NCBI RefSeq assembly: GCF_018332715.1
Contig: NZ_BOQP01000079.1
Span: 1-64,000 of the forward strand
Direction of reading: 5' to 3'
Length of the DNA: 64,000 bases
From: Winogradskya consettensis
GTDB taxonomy: Bacteria; Actinomycetota; Actinomycetes; Mycobacteriales; Micromonosporaceae
In this document: piece after piece, positions 7,926 through 16,822 of the stretch
How positions within the stretch are numbered: position 1 is the first letter of the stretch
Layout: the number at the start of each line of letters is the position of its first letter
Program-made: the position numbers and the translations under genes
Notes under the pieces: generated by a model
Databases searched by the model: none
What the model saw: only the letters and a program-made list of their open reading frames with translations
Told to the model about the DNA's origin: nothing

Positions 7926-8630
7926 CTAGGCGGGGGTGCAGTCGCCGGGCCCGGCTGCGCGTACCAGGGGAAGGGTGTCAGCGGTGCGGCCCGGCAGGTC
8001 GCGGAGCAGCCACTGGTTGTCGGGGTTCTCCGGAAAGATCGTGATGTTGTCGCGGTCGCGCAGCACCCGGGCGGTCTCGTCGGTGACCAGCTGGGCGTAG
8101 ATGGTGATCTCCGCACCCTTGTCCTTCTGCGGGTCGGCGGCGGTCGGTTCCAGGCCGATGCCGACGTCGCGGGCCACCCAGCCCCGGCCGGTCGTCTCGG
8201 CGACGCCGTGGAAGTAGTACGGCCCGGTGGCGCCCCGGTCGAAGATGAGCAGTTGGTAGCCGTCGGGGACTTTGCCCGTACCCGGATAGGAATGGCAGTA
8301 GGGCACCGGGTCCGGCTGCGGGCTGAACCGCAGGTCCACGACCGGCGGGCCGGCAGGCTCCGACCGGGCGAGAGCCGCGCCCGCGCCGCCGGCACCGAGC
8401 ACGAGGAGCAGGGCGGCCACCGCAGCCGGCACCGAACGCCCGCGGCGCCAGCAGAGCACCAGGCCGATGCCGCCCGCGACGAGCACCGCGCTGCTGAGCC
8501 CGAGCAGCCAGCCGCCGCGGCCGACGAGGAACGACACCACCGTCACGACGGCGAGGACCAGGCCGACCACATCGGCGACGACGCCGAGCGACAGCCGTGG
8601 GAACCGTGCTCCTCCGGACGATGAGGACAT
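7926..8630 (-). CDS. Hypothetical membrane protein with C-terminal extracytoplasmic domain
   Basis: A protein of about 234 residues that I do not recognise. Three hydrophobic segments lie near residues 17-38, 42-62 and 66-88. A soluble region of about 140 residues follows and probably faces outward. It includes PYYFHGVAETTGRGWVARDV. The ATG at 8630 is chosen because AGGTG sits eight bases upstream. A second ATG at 8636 is possible. It is 26 bp downstream of the alpha/beta hydrolase gene on the same strand and probably co-transcribed with it. Confidence 0.7.
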   Translation of the reverse strand: MSSSSGGARFPRLSLGVVADVVGLVLAVVTVVSFLVGRGGWLLGLSSAVLVAGGIGLVLCWRRGRSVPAAVAALLLVLGAGGAGAALARSEPAGPPVVDLRFSPQPDPVPYCHSYPGTGKVPDGYQLLIFDRGATGPYYFHGVAETTGRGWVARDVGIGLEPTAADPQKDKGAEITIYAQLVTDETARVLRDRDNITIFPENPDNQWLLRDLPGRTADTLPLVRAAGPGDCTPA

Positions 8631-8656
8631 GGGCATCACCTCGATGCCTGTCGATG

Positions 8657-9424
8657 CTAGTGGAGAAAGCCGTCCAGCACCGGCGTCAACTCGGCAGCGA
8701 ACTCCTCGAAGAAGCCGTGCCGCCCGCCGGGATGCAGGTGCAGCGTCGCCCCCGGGATCCGGGCCGCGATCAGCGCGGCGTTCGCGGTCGGGACCATCAG
8801 GTCGTCGTCGCCGTGCAGGACCAGGGTGGGCGCGGCGATCCTCGGCAGGAGGTCCCAGGCGTCGTGGCGATCGCTGGCGCGCAGGTGGGCGCGGCTCTCG
8901 GCGGCGGTCATCGTCGGGTCGCCGAGCAGGTGGCTGTCGCCGGGGTCGCGCGGCCAGGCGTCGGTGTAGAACAGGTCGTGCAGGATCCGGCGGCGCTCGG
9001 CACGGTCGGGCGTGGCGAGCCGGCGGCGCACCTCGGGCGCGCGTTCGCGGGCGTGCGGGCCGCCCGGCGAGGTGCAGGCCAGGATCAACCGCTCCACAAG
9101 CTGCGGGTACGCCGCCGCGAGCACCTGCGCGACCCGCCCGCCCATCGACGTCCCGTAAACCGTCGCACTGCCGATGCCGAGAGCAGTCAGCACGTACGCC
9201 GCATCGCCCGCGAAACCCGCCGTCGTCCACTCCCCGACCGCGCCCCGGCTGCCCCCGGTCCCCCGGTAGTCGAACGTCACGACCCGGAAGCGGTCCTCGA
9301 ACGTCGCCCGCAGCCCGTCCCACCAGGCATGCGAGTTGGCCTGACCGGCGAGCAGCAGCAGGACGGGCCCGGTGTCACGACCGCTGACCTGCACGGCGAG
9401 CGGAAATCCGTCGGCGGTGATCAT
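8657..9424 (-). CDS. Alpha/beta fold hydrolase
   Basis: A 255-residue alpha/beta hydrolase. The oxyanion region is LLLLAGQANSHAWWDGL, the nucleophile elbow is GTSMGGRVAQVLA (Ser of GxSxG), the acid is in LHGDDDLMVP, and the catalytic His is in PGGRHGFFEE near the C terminus. This order and length fit the broad esterase/epoxide-hydrolase/haloperoxidase-like family, with no specific substrate evident. The first ATG in the conserved frame, at 9424, gives a normal N terminus (MITADGFPLAVQ). It is divergent from the sulfatase gene at 9489 and precedes a membrane protein gene on the same strand. Confidence 0.9.
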   Translation of the reverse strand: MITADGFPLAVQVSGRDTGPVLLLLAGQANSHAWWDGLRATFEDRFRVVTFDYRGTGGSRGAVGEWTTAGFAGDAAYVLTALGIGSATVYGTSMGGRVAQVLAAAYPQLVERLILACTSPGGPHARERAPEVRRRLATPDRAERRRILHDLFYTDAWPRDPGDSHLLGDPTMTAAESRAHLRASDRHDAWDLLPRIAAPTLVLHGDDDLMVPTANAALIAARIPGATLHLHPGGRHGFFEEFAAELTPVLDGFLH

Positions 9425-9488
9425 CACGGCTGATCCTATCCCTGGCCCACCGGCCATCCTGCGTTCCTCTCGCAGCCACCTCCCGCTG

Positions 9489-10985
9489 ATGTGGCGCCGT
9501 AGGGTGCGCGCGGTGTGGAAGCTCCTGACCTCGATGCTGCTGCTCGTGTGCCTGGCCGGTTGCGAGCCGGGCAGGACGGTGCCGCCGCCCCCGAGTTCGA
9601 CGCCGGCGTCGCCGGCCGTGATCGCCGAGCGGGCCAATGTCGTCTTCGTACTCGTCGACGATCTGGCGATGAACCTGGTGGAATACATGCCGCACGTGCG
9701 CGAGCTCGCCGCGCAGGGCACCTCGTTCACGGACTACACGGTGACCGATTCGCTGTGCTGCCCGTCGCGGACGTCGATCCTCACCGGAAAATATCCGCAC
9801 AACACGGGGGTCTTCACGAACACCGGACCGGACGGCGGGTTCGCGACCTTCCAGCGGCTCGGCAACGGCAACTCCACTTTCGCCACCGATCTGCGGCGGG
9901 CGGGCTATCGCACGGCGTTCCTCGGCAAGTACATCAACGGATACTTCCCCAGGTCGAAGCACATCGCGCCGGGATGGTCGACGTGGGCGGCGGGCGGGGA
10001 CGCGTACACCGAGTTCAATTATGACCTGCTGGAGGACGGCCGGATCCGGCACTACGGCAGCAAGCCCGGGGATTATCTGACCGACGTGCTCAGCAGGAAG
10101 GCCTCCTCGTTCATCAGCGCGTCAGCGGCGGCCGGGCAGCCGTTCCTGGTCGAGGTGTCGACGTATGCGCCGCACCTGCCGTACACCCCGGCGCCGCGCG
10201 ACGCGGCCGCGTTCAAGCAGGTCAGGGCGCCGCGGGGCCCGTCGTTCGGGAAGCTGCCCACCGGGGCCACGCCGTGGCTCGCCGGGCACACACCGTTGAC
10301 CGTTCAGGACATCCAGCTGATCGACCATGACTTCCGGGAGCGGGTACGCGCTGTGCAGGCCGTCGACCGCATGATCGGCTCGCTGCGGGACACCCTGGTG
10401 ACGGCGGGCGTGGCCGGCCGTACGGTGGTCGTCTTCACCTCGGACAACGGCCTGCACATGGGTGAGCACGGCCTGAACCCCGGCAAGCAGACGCCGTTCG
10501 ACACCGACATCAACGTCCCGCTCGTCGTGGCCGGCCCCGGCATCGTGCCCGGCGCGACCGTGACCGTCCCGGCCGAGAACATCGACCTGCGCCCGACCTT
10601 CGACGAGCTCGCCGGCGTCACCCCACCGGCCGAAGTGGACGGCGCCAGCCTGATGCCGTTACTGCGCGGCGAGAGCCCGTCATGGCGCTCAATGGCGCTG
10701 ATCGAACATCACGGGCCGCCGACCGACCCCTCGGACCCGGACAAACAGCCGTGGCGCAACGGCAACCCGCCCGACTACCAGGCCATCCGGTCCACAGCCT
10801 TCACCTACGTCGAGTACGGCGACGGCGCCCGCGACTTCTACGACAACAACGCCGACCCCGGCCAACTGCACAACATCGCCCGCACACTGCCCCCGGAAAA
10901 GCTGGCCCAGCTGCACGCGACCCTGAGAACTCTCTCCGGATGCCGCGGGCAGCAGGCCTGCCGAGCCGTCCAAACTAACCCATGA
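9489..10985 (+). CDS. Sulfatase, type I, lipoprotein
   Basis: A 498-residue arylsulfatase-family enzyme. The signal peptide ends in the lipobox LAGC. The metal-binding start is NVVFVLVDDLAMN. The modification motif is CCPSRTSILTGKYPHNTGV, where the first residue of C-x-P-S-R would be converted to formylglycine. The C-terminal metal ligands lie in VFTSDNGLHMGEHG. It should hydrolyse sulfate esters outside the cell, on an unknown polysaccharide or glycan. The ATG at 9489 gives a compact charged N terminus before the hydrophobic core. A GTG at 9513 is an alternative. Its 3' end overlaps the convergent LPxTG protein gene by 11 bp. Confidence 0.9.
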   Translation: MWRRRVRAVWKLLTSMLLLVCLAGCEPGRTVPPPPSSTPASPAVIAERANVVFVLVDDLAMNLVEYMPHVRELAAQGTSFTDYTVTDSLCCPSRTSILTGKYPHNTGVFTNTGPDGGFATFQRLGNGNSTFATDLRRAGYRTAFLGKYINGYFPRSKHIAPGWSTWAAGGDAYTEFNYDLLEDGRIRHYGSKPGDYLTDVLSRKASSFISASAAAGQPFLVEVSTYAPHLPYTPAPRDAAAFKQVRAPRGPSFGKLPTGATPWLAGHTPLTVQDIQLIDHDFRERVRAVQAVDRMIGSLRDTLVTAGVAGRTVVVFTSDNGLHMGEHGLNPGKQTPFDTDINVPLVVAGPGIVPGATVTVPAENIDLRPTFDELAGVTPPAEVDGASLMPLLRGESPSWRSMALIEHHGPPTDPSDPDKQPWRNGNPPDYQAIRSTAFTYVEYGDGARDFYDNNADPGQLHNIARTLPPEKLAQLHATLRTLSGCRGQQACRAVQTNP

Positions 10986-11718
10986 AACGTACGCGACGCC
11001 GCCGCAACAATCCGGCCATGAACCCGCCCGCGAGCACCAGAACCCCACCCCCCGCAGCGATCACCCCGATGCCGGGACCGGTGACGGGCAGTCCTCCGCC
11101 ATCGCCGCCACCGCCATCATCGCCGCCGGGGTTGGCAGCGTCGACCACTGTCACCGTGTCGCCCTCGGGGAACGTGGCCCGCGCAATCCCGTCGATGTTC
11201 TCCACGGTCGCGCTGACGCGGTAGGTGCCGGCTTTCGCATACCGGTGGGGCTTCGCGTGCTCCTCGTAGACGAAGCCGTAGTCCTCGACCGGGGTCCCGT
11301 CGCCCCAGTTCACGTGGGCCTGCATATAAGCACCGGAACCGTCGTCACCCCACTTGTCCAGCTGCGCCAGCTCAACCGTCGCACCCAGCGTCACCCGCTC
11401 CGGCTCAAGCCGATAACTCACCCCGAGCGGCGCCCGCGTAGTCGTCGGCGACGCTCCCGCCGACGCAGCGCCCGGGACGGAAGGCGAAGCCGAAGGTGGG
11501 ACAGCAGCTGAGGCCGACGGCCTGGCAGAAGTCACAGCCGAGCCGGAAGGCCCAGCCGAGGCCGAAGTGGACGGTGCCGGCGCAGCCCATTCCGGCACGG
11601 CCCGACCCGGCACGCCCAGAGCAGACGCGGCCAAAGCAGGCGCGGCCAAAGCAGGCGCGGCCAGAGCGGCACCGGCGGTGCTCGCCAGTGCGACCGCGAA
11701 AATTCCCCGTAAGATCAA
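10975..11718 (-). CDS. LPxTG-anchored surface protein with PKD-like domain
   Basis: About 247 residues in a cell-wall sorting layout: signal peptide (GIFAVALASTAGAALA), an Ala/Pro/Ser-rich low-complexity stretch, one PKD-like beta domain (VNWGDGTPVEDYGF and HRYAKAGTYRVSATV), a Gly/Asp spacer, then LPVTG, a hydrophobic segment and the positive tail RRRRVRF. A sortase should link it to peptidoglycan, but no sortase gene is in the window. The TTG start at 11718 is chosen because GGGAGG lies seven bases upstream and the signal peptide begins there. The Ala/Pro-rich stretch includes short near-repeats (LAAPALAAPALAA). Function beyond surface display is not visible. Confidence 0.85.
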   Translation of the reverse strand: MILRGIFAVALASTAGAALAAPALAAPALAASALGVPGRAVPEWAAPAPSTSASAGPSGSAVTSARPSASAAVPPSASPSVPGAASAGASPTTTRAPLGVSYRLEPERVTLGATVELAQLDKWGDDGSGAYMQAHVNWGDGTPVEDYGFVYEEHAKPHRYAKAGTYRVSATVENIDGIARATFPEGDTVTVVDAANPGGDDGGGGDGGGLPVTGPGIGVIAAGGGVLVLAGGFMAGLLRRRRVRFMG

Positions 11719-11840
11719 CGTTCCTCCCGTGACTGATTGACCTGGCGGAGAATAGGGACCGGCGTCGCCGCGCGAGCGACGCCCGAATGAACAGGGCACG
11801 AAGGCTCGCCACCACCAACGGCTTCGCCGGACTCACAGGC

Positions 11841-11930
11841 GCTGAGTCGCGCTCCGAGGCTGAGTCGCGCTCAGAGACGGACGCGGGCTCAGAGACGGAC
11901 GCGGGCTCAGAGACGGACGCGGGCTCAGAG
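11841..11930. repeat. 18-bp tandem repeat carrying repeated stop codons
   Basis: Five 18-bp units; the last three are identical (ACGGACGCGGGCTCAGAG). The final unit holds the TGA stop of the FtsX-type permease gene on the minus strand. The same in-frame TGA recurs every 18 bases through the array, so the gene is followed by at least three extra stops. The rest of the 206-bp gap between 11718 and 11925 shows no gene. Confidence 0.85.
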
Positions 11931-14714
11931 GCGGAGCAGGCCGCCGAGTCGCATTCGGCGGTGTGCCAGGGTCTCCACCGATACCGCGCTGAGCATTCCC
12001 GCGGTGAGCAGCCCGAACGTCTGGGCCAGCAGCGACAGATCAGCGCCGGCACGCACCGGCATTCCCGCGGTGAACGCGTCGAGGCCAAGCGCCGGGCCGA
12101 TCAGCACGGGCAGCAGCCAGCCCAGGGCCGCGCCCGCGACGAACGCGGCGGCCATCGACGGCAGCAGGTCGACGCACAGGACCGCGCGGCCTTGGCGACC
12201 GGTCAGGCCGAGGGTGCGCAGGCGGGACAGCGCCAGGCCGCGGGCGGGGGCGCCGGCGAGCACCTGGAGACCCACCGCGAGCAGGGCCAGCGCCGCCGAT
12301 CCTGCGGCGCCGGCGACGAACACGAACGTGAGCACGCCGTTGACGCCATTGTCCTCGAGCGCACTGCGATGCTGGTGCCACGTCGTCACCGTGGCCCGGC
12401 GGGGCAGCTGCGTGTCGGAGATCGACGTGATGCCGGCGTCGCTCTGGCGTTGCAGCACGCCCAGGTAGTACTCCCGCTGGCCGGCGTCGGCCGCCACGCG
12501 CAACGCCTCGGGCGCGAAACCCGTGCCGCGGATGAGGTAGCGCGTCGGGATCAGGGGTGAGTAGTCCGGGGCGGGGACTGCCTGCCAGGACAAGGCGACG
12601 AAGCGACGGGTGCCGACGTCGAGGCCGGGGAGGGACGGGACGACGGCGGCGACGTGGAAGGCGTACCGTCGGGCCTGGACCTGGATGACACCGCCTGGGC
12701 CGAGCTCGGCGGCGACGTCCGGGGAGACCACCGCGGGGATCGAGCCGGCACCGGGTCCGGCGGACAGCGCCGCGGGCATGTGGCCGCCGCCGCGCAGGAC
12801 CCGGTCGGCCGCGGCACCGTCGACGACCAGTTGCTGGGCCTGCAACGTGCGGCCCGAGGCTGCGATGATGGGCGCGCCGGAATACAGCAGCATCGGCACG
12901 GCCGCGTCGACGCCGGGCACCGCGGTCAGCCGGCGGTCGGTGCCGGGCGCGAACGAGAAGCCGGTCACTTCCGCGTCCGCCGCGACGCTCTGATGGGTGG
13001 CCCTGTCCCGGGCGTCGCCGATCGTCGCGTTCACAGCGGCGGTGAACACCCCGGTCGCGGTCGCGACGATCAGCACGGCGACGGGTCCCGCCGACAGCGA
13101 CGCCGCACGCCCGGCACGAGCAAGACCCAGAAACACCACAATCCCACGGGTACGCCCGGACAACCGCCCCGCCACCCGCAACACCCCCGGCAGCACCTGA
13201 ACCACGACCAACGCCACCGCCGCACCCAGCACCACCGGCACGCCCGCCAGAAACGGATCCCCCTCCTCCGACAACCCCCGCCGCCGCAGCAACACCACCC
13301 CCAGCACGGCCAGCCCCACCACAAAGACCCGCCCCGCCACCCCTGGCAGCACGGCCCCAGCCCCGGCAGGCCCAAACCCGGCAGCCCCCGCAATCCCGGA
13401 CCTCGCAGCCCCAGACCCCGCAAACCCAGACCCCGCAAACCCAGACCCCGCAGCCCCAGACCTCCCGGTACCAGCCCCGGCCCCGATCCCGGCCCCGATC
13501 CCGGCCCACGGGACTCCGGTCTGCGCGGCCACGCACAAGGCGGGAACTCCGAGGGCGACAGCCAGCAGGGCGAGGAGGAGAGGCCAGTCGGTGCCGGCCC
13601 GCCCGGGAAGCCACGTCGACGCGTACCACCCGGCCAGAACCGCAGCGGGCACCACGAGAACGAGCTCCGTGAGAACCCGCAGCGCGATCGTCCACCCGGC
13701 GGCGCCGCGGGCTGCCAGCAGCGCGGATTCCTCCCGGCGCCGCCCGGCCATCACGGTCGCGGCGAGCACGAGCAGCCCGAGCGTCGTGGCCAGCAGACCC
13801 GTCCGGGCGACCGACCCGGTAGCCCCGGCGGCACGCTCCCGCTCCGTGAAACCGCCGAGCGCGACATCCACCCCCGTCCGGAGGAGCACGTTCTCCCGCG
13901 GCGGGGCGCGGCGCGCGTTCACCACGGCGGTGACCAGCGGGTCCACCCCGGAGGCGTTCAGGTCCTGGGCGGCGAGCCGGTAGCGCCACTGGTAGGCGAG
14001 CAGGCCCGTGGTCCGTCCCGCCAGCGTCACCCCCGGCACGTCGGTGAGGAGGGTGGCATGCCAGGTCATGCGGTCGTTCTCGGGCTCCGGGCAGATGAGC
14101 CGCTCGGGTTCGTGCCCGGCCCAGAACGGCGCGGCCGGGTCGCGGGGTTCGAAGACGCCGACCACGCGTACGGTGGCCGGTGCCCCGCCCGCTCCTGACG
14201 CGAGCACCGTCGAGCCCACCCGCAGCCCCGCCAGCCGGGCCGACTCCGCGGAGACCATCGTCTCGGTCACCGTGGTGGAGGCGGGCAGCCTGCCTTCGAT
14301 CACGCGTACGGCGTCCGCGGCCCCGCTCTGGTACCGCACCCGCAGCGACGGCTTGCAGAACCCGTCGTACGGCGCCGCGCCGGACAGTCCCGCCCCGGGA
14401 ACGTCCACATCGGCGACGAACCAGCGCCCCTCGGTCAGCCGCGGGATCGGCGCCGGCATCCCCGCCCCGATCCGGGCCAGCTCCGCGTCGCCGGCGCGGG
14501 GTTCGAGCGTGTCGACGAGAGCGGGGCGGGCGGCGTACATCAGGTCTGCGGTCTGCCAGGGCAGCCGCGCCAGATCGCCGTGCAGGCCCCGGTCGGTGTA
14601 GTGGTTGGCCAGCCGAGGCAGGCCGCCGATCAGCAGTGCCGCCACGAACGCGAGCACAGCCAGCAACCCGAGATGCCCCGCGTACGCCCGGACGCGCCGA
14701 ACCACAGCACCCAC
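11925..14714 (-). CDS. FtsX/MacB-type ABC transporter permease (large, two FtsX domains)
   Basis: A protein of about 929 residues. One N-terminal helix (HLGLLAVLAFVAALLIGGLP) precedes a large extracytoplasmic domain. A first block of helices starts near SVARTGLLATTLGLLVLAATV, and a second soluble domain and a C-terminal helix block (NGVLTFVFVAGAAGSAALAL) follow. This is the double FtsX arrangement of lipoprotein or peptide export permeases. No ATPase gene is adjacent, so the partner must be elsewhere. The GTG at 14714 follows GGGGGAGGGG at good spacing, while upstream in-frame sequence would run into the next gene. A Gly/Ala/Ser repeat of the GSGFA type lies near 13380-13470 in the linker between helices. 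Confidence 0.85.
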   Translation of the reverse strand: MGAVVRRVRAYAGHLGLLAVLAFVAALLIGGLPRLANHYTDRGLHGDLARLPWQTADLMYAARPALVDTLEPRAGDAELARIGAGMPAPIPRLTEGRWFVADVDVPGAGLSGAAPYDGFCKPSLRVRYQSGAADAVRVIEGRLPASTTVTETMVSAESARLAGLRVGSTVLASGAGGAPATVRVVGVFEPRDPAAPFWAGHEPERLICPEPENDRMTWHATLLTDVPGVTLAGRTTGLLAYQWRYRLAAQDLNASGVDPLVTAVVNARRAPPRENVLLRTGVDVALGGFTERERAAGATGSVARTGLLATTLGLLVLAATVMAGRRREESALLAARGAAGWTIALRVLTELVLVVPAAVLAGWYASTWLPGRAGTDWPLLLALLAVALGVPALCVAAQTGVPWAGIGAGIGAGAGTGRSGAAGSGFAGSGFAGSGAARSGIAGAAGFGPAGAGAVLPGVAGRVFVVGLAVLGVVLLRRRGLSEEGDPFLAGVPVVLGAAVALVVVQVLPGVLRVAGRLSGRTRGIVVFLGLARAGRAASLSAGPVAVLIVATATGVFTAAVNATIGDARDRATHQSVAADAEVTGFSFAPGTDRRLTAVPGVDAAVPMLLYSGAPIIAASGRTLQAQQLVVDGAAADRVLRGGGHMPAALSAGPGAGSIPAVVSPDVAAELGPGGVIQVQARRYAFHVAAVVPSLPGLDVGTRRFVALSWQAVPAPDYSPLIPTRYLIRGTGFAPEALRVAADAGQREYYLGVLQRQSDAGITSISDTQLPRRATVTTWHQHRSALEDNGVNGVLTFVFVAGAAGSAALALLAVGLQVLAGAPARGLALSRLRTLGLTGRQGRAVLCVDLLPSMAAAFVAGAALGWLLPVLIGPALGLDAFTAGMPVRAGADLSLLAQTFGLLTAGMLSAVSVETLAHRRMRLGGLLRL

Positions 14715-14781
14715 CCGCCACGCCCCTCCCCCGAGGACCCGAGGGCCGAGGCCCGCGCCCCGAGCGTAGACGGGTGACCGG

Positions 14782-15690
14782 TCAGATCTCCAGCAGAACC
14801 TTGCTGCGTAGCTCGCCACTCTCCAGGCGGGCGTGCGCGGCGGCGGCGTCGGCCAGCGGCAGCACGGTCTGCGGCTGCAACGTGAGCGCACCCGCGCCCA
14901 GCAGCCCCAGCACCTCGGCCAGCGCGGCCGCGACCCCCGAAGGGACCACGTTGGACAGCGTCACGCCCAACTGCGGGCCGCGGGGGTCGGAGAGGGTGAT
15001 GACGCGTTCCGCGCCGCCGGCGAGCTTGACCGCGGCGGCCAGGTCGCTGCGCCCCGAGGCGTCGAACACGGCGTCGACCCGCGCGGTGACCGCGCCGACG
15101 GCGTCCACCAGCGGCTCGGCGTAGTCGACCGGCACCGCGCCCAGCTCGCGCACGGCGGCGAAGTCGCCGGCGCGGACCGCGGCAACGACCGTGACACCGC
15201 GGGCCACGGCAAGCTGGATCGCGATCCGGCCGACCGAGCCCGCGCCGCCGAGCAGCACCAGCGTCTCCCCGGAGGTCATCCCGAGCTGCCCCAGCACGCG
15301 CACCGCGGCCTCCCCCGAGGCGGGCACGGCGGCCGCATCGGTCCAGGAGACCGACTCTGGCTTGCGCGCCCAGTAGTCGGCGACGACCAGCTCGGCATAC
15401 CCACCGAGCCGGGGCAGGAACACCGCCACCTCGTCGCCGGCACCGGCACCGGTCACGCCCGGGCCCACGGCGTCGACGACCCCGGCAGCCTCGAAGCCGA
15501 GCACGGTCCCGGGCGGAGCCGGGAACACCGCGTCGAGGTGGCCCGCCCGGATGGCGAGGTCGGTCGGGCCGACCCCCGCGTAGCGCACCCGCACCCGGAT
15601 CTGGCCCGCGCCGGGCTCACCGACCTCGGTCTCGCCGAGCCGCAACACATCGGCCGGCCCGTAGCCGCCGAGAAGAATCGCCCTGGTCAT
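14782..15690 (-). CDS. Zinc-independent quinone oxidoreductase (MDR superfamily)
   Basis: A 302-residue medium-chain dehydrogenase/reductase. The N-terminal catalytic domain has AGVGPTDLAIRAGHLDAVFP and the GFEAAGVVDAVGPGV signature. The Rossmann domain carries LVLLGGAGSVGRIAIQLAV for NADPH. The zinc-binding cysteines of alcohol dehydrogenases are absent, which points to the quinone/enone reductase branch (Qor-like). The exact acceptor is unknown. It begins with ATG (MTRAILLGGYGPADVL) and is tandem with the aldo/keto reductase gene upstream, with a 113-bp gap that contains a 38-bp duplication. Confidence 0.9.
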   Translation of the reverse strand: MTRAILLGGYGPADVLRLGETEVGEPGAGQIRVRVRYAGVGPTDLAIRAGHLDAVFPAPPGTVLGFEAAGVVDAVGPGVTGAGAGDEVAVFLPRLGGYAELVVADYWARKPESVSWTDAAAVPASGEAAVRVLGQLGMTSGETLVLLGGAGSVGRIAIQLAVARGVTVVAAVRAGDFAAVRELGAVPVDYAEPLVDAVGAVTARVDAVFDASGRSDLAAAVKLAGGAERVITLSDPRGPQLGVTLSNVVPSGVAAALAEVLGLLGAGALTLQPQTVLPLADAAAAHARLESGELRSKVLLEI

Positions 15691-15753
15691 GCCCCGACCC
15701 TAGGCCGCCCCCGACACCACCCTCCAGGTTAAGTGACATATCACGCACCTGGA

Positions 15754-15829
15754 ACACGGAGCAGGTCAAGCAGCGTCGGGGAGCAGCAGAAACACGGAGC
15801 AGGTCAGGCGGCGTCGGAGAGCAGCTGGA
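15754..15829. repeat. 38-bp tandem duplication of the aldo/keto reductase gene end
   Basis: Two 38-bp copies begin at 15754 and 15792 with about five mismatches. Each contains, on the minus strand, a Leu-Leu-x-Asp-Ala-Ala-stop sequence. The inner copy is the true gene end (stop 15806-15804). The outer copy lies beyond the stop. The period is not a multiple of three. Confidence 0.8.
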
Positions 15830-16652
15830 ACTCCGCGTCGGTGAGCTCGATGCCCTCGGCGCCCATGTTGTCCTCCAGGTGGGCGACCGACGACGTGCCC
15901 GGGATCGGCACCATGATCGGTGAGCGGCGCAGCAGCCAGGCGAGCGCGAGCTGGGACGTGGAGGCGCCGCCGTGCTGCTTCGCGACGTCCTCGAGCGGGC
16001 CGCCGGGCCGGGCCAGGGTGCCCGCGTCGACCGGGGCCCAAGGGATGAACGCGATGCCCTCGCGCGTACAGAAATCGAGCAGTTCCTCGGCCCGGCGGTC
16101 GCCCAGGTTGTAGCGGTTCTGCACCGACGCGATCCGCAGACCAGCGGCCTGAGCTGCCTGAACGTCCTCGACGCCGACCTCGGAGAGCCCGATCTGGTCG
16201 GCCAGCCCCTCGTCGACGAACGCCTTGATCTCGCCGAACTGCTCCTCACGCGGCGTCTCGGGGTCGATGCGGTGCAGCTGCCACAGGTCGATCCGCTCGA
16301 CCCCGAGGCGCCGCAGCGACATCAGGATGCACTGCCGCAGGTACGCCGCCCGCCCCACCGCCGTCCACCGGTTCGGACCCGTACGCGTGAAGCCGCCCTT
16401 GGTCGCGATGACGACGTCGCCGTACCCGCTGCCGTCGTGCAGGGCCTCGCGGATGAGGTCCTCGGAGTAGAACGGCCCGTACGAGTCCGCGGTGTCGATG
16501 AACGTCACGCCCAGTTCCACCGAGCGACGCAGCACCCGGATCGCCGCGTCATGATCCTTGGGCGGCCCCCACACCCCGTCACCGACGATGCGCATGGCGC
16601 CGTACCCGAGCCGATTGACGGTCTTACCGCCGAGTTCGATGGTCGTAGTCAC
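15804..16652 (-). CDS. Aldo/keto reductase
   Basis: A 282-residue NADPH-dependent aldo/keto reductase. It shows MTTTIELGGKTVNRLGYGAM at the N terminus and FIDTADSYGPFYSEDLIREAL with the catalytic Asp and Tyr. VVIATKGGFTRTG carries the catalytic Lys, and LWQLHRIDPETPREEQFG the His. The C-terminal NADPH site MVPIPGTSSVAHLEDNMGA is intact. It is about 40 residues shorter than many relatives but complete in motifs and typical of the short subgroup. It probably reduces a small aldehyde or ketone. It is upstream of the quinone oxidoreductase gene on the same strand. Its 3' end has been duplicated. Confidence 0.92.
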   Translation of the reverse strand: MTTTIELGGKTVNRLGYGAMRIVGDGVWGPPKDHDAAIRVLRRSVELGVTFIDTADSYGPFYSEDLIREALHDGSGYGDVVIATKGGFTRTGPNRWTAVGRAAYLRQCILMSLRRLGVERIDLWQLHRIDPETPREEQFGEIKAFVDEGLADQIGLSEVGVEDVQAAQAAGLRIASVQNRYNLGDRRAEELLDFCTREGIAFIPWAPVDAGTLARPGGPLEDVAKQHGGASTSQLALAWLLRRSPIMVPIPGTSSVAHLEDNMGAEGIELTDAEFQLLSDAA

Positions 16653-16822
16653 TCCCCGATCATGCCAGCGCCCGACCGGCTCCCGACCTCTGTCCCGTTC
16701 TTGCTGTCGGATTACCGCGTTGTTTCAGATCTAAGTCAAACTATTGCATCGAAGTGTCGGGCGCTGTCACGATGGCGGTCGATCCGGTCACTCCCCTCAC
16801 CCGGATCACCCAGGAGACCCCC

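Noticed and set aside
12040..14721. Long Arg-rich minus-strand frame in the FtsX permease region
   Set aside because: It is the same-strand shifted frame of the permease. The permease frame has membrane helices and family motifs.
16720..16760. Promoter before the GH71/99-like gene (TTGTTT, 16-bp gap, TATTGC)
   Set aside because: Weak match and off the ideal spacing. Not strong enough to list.
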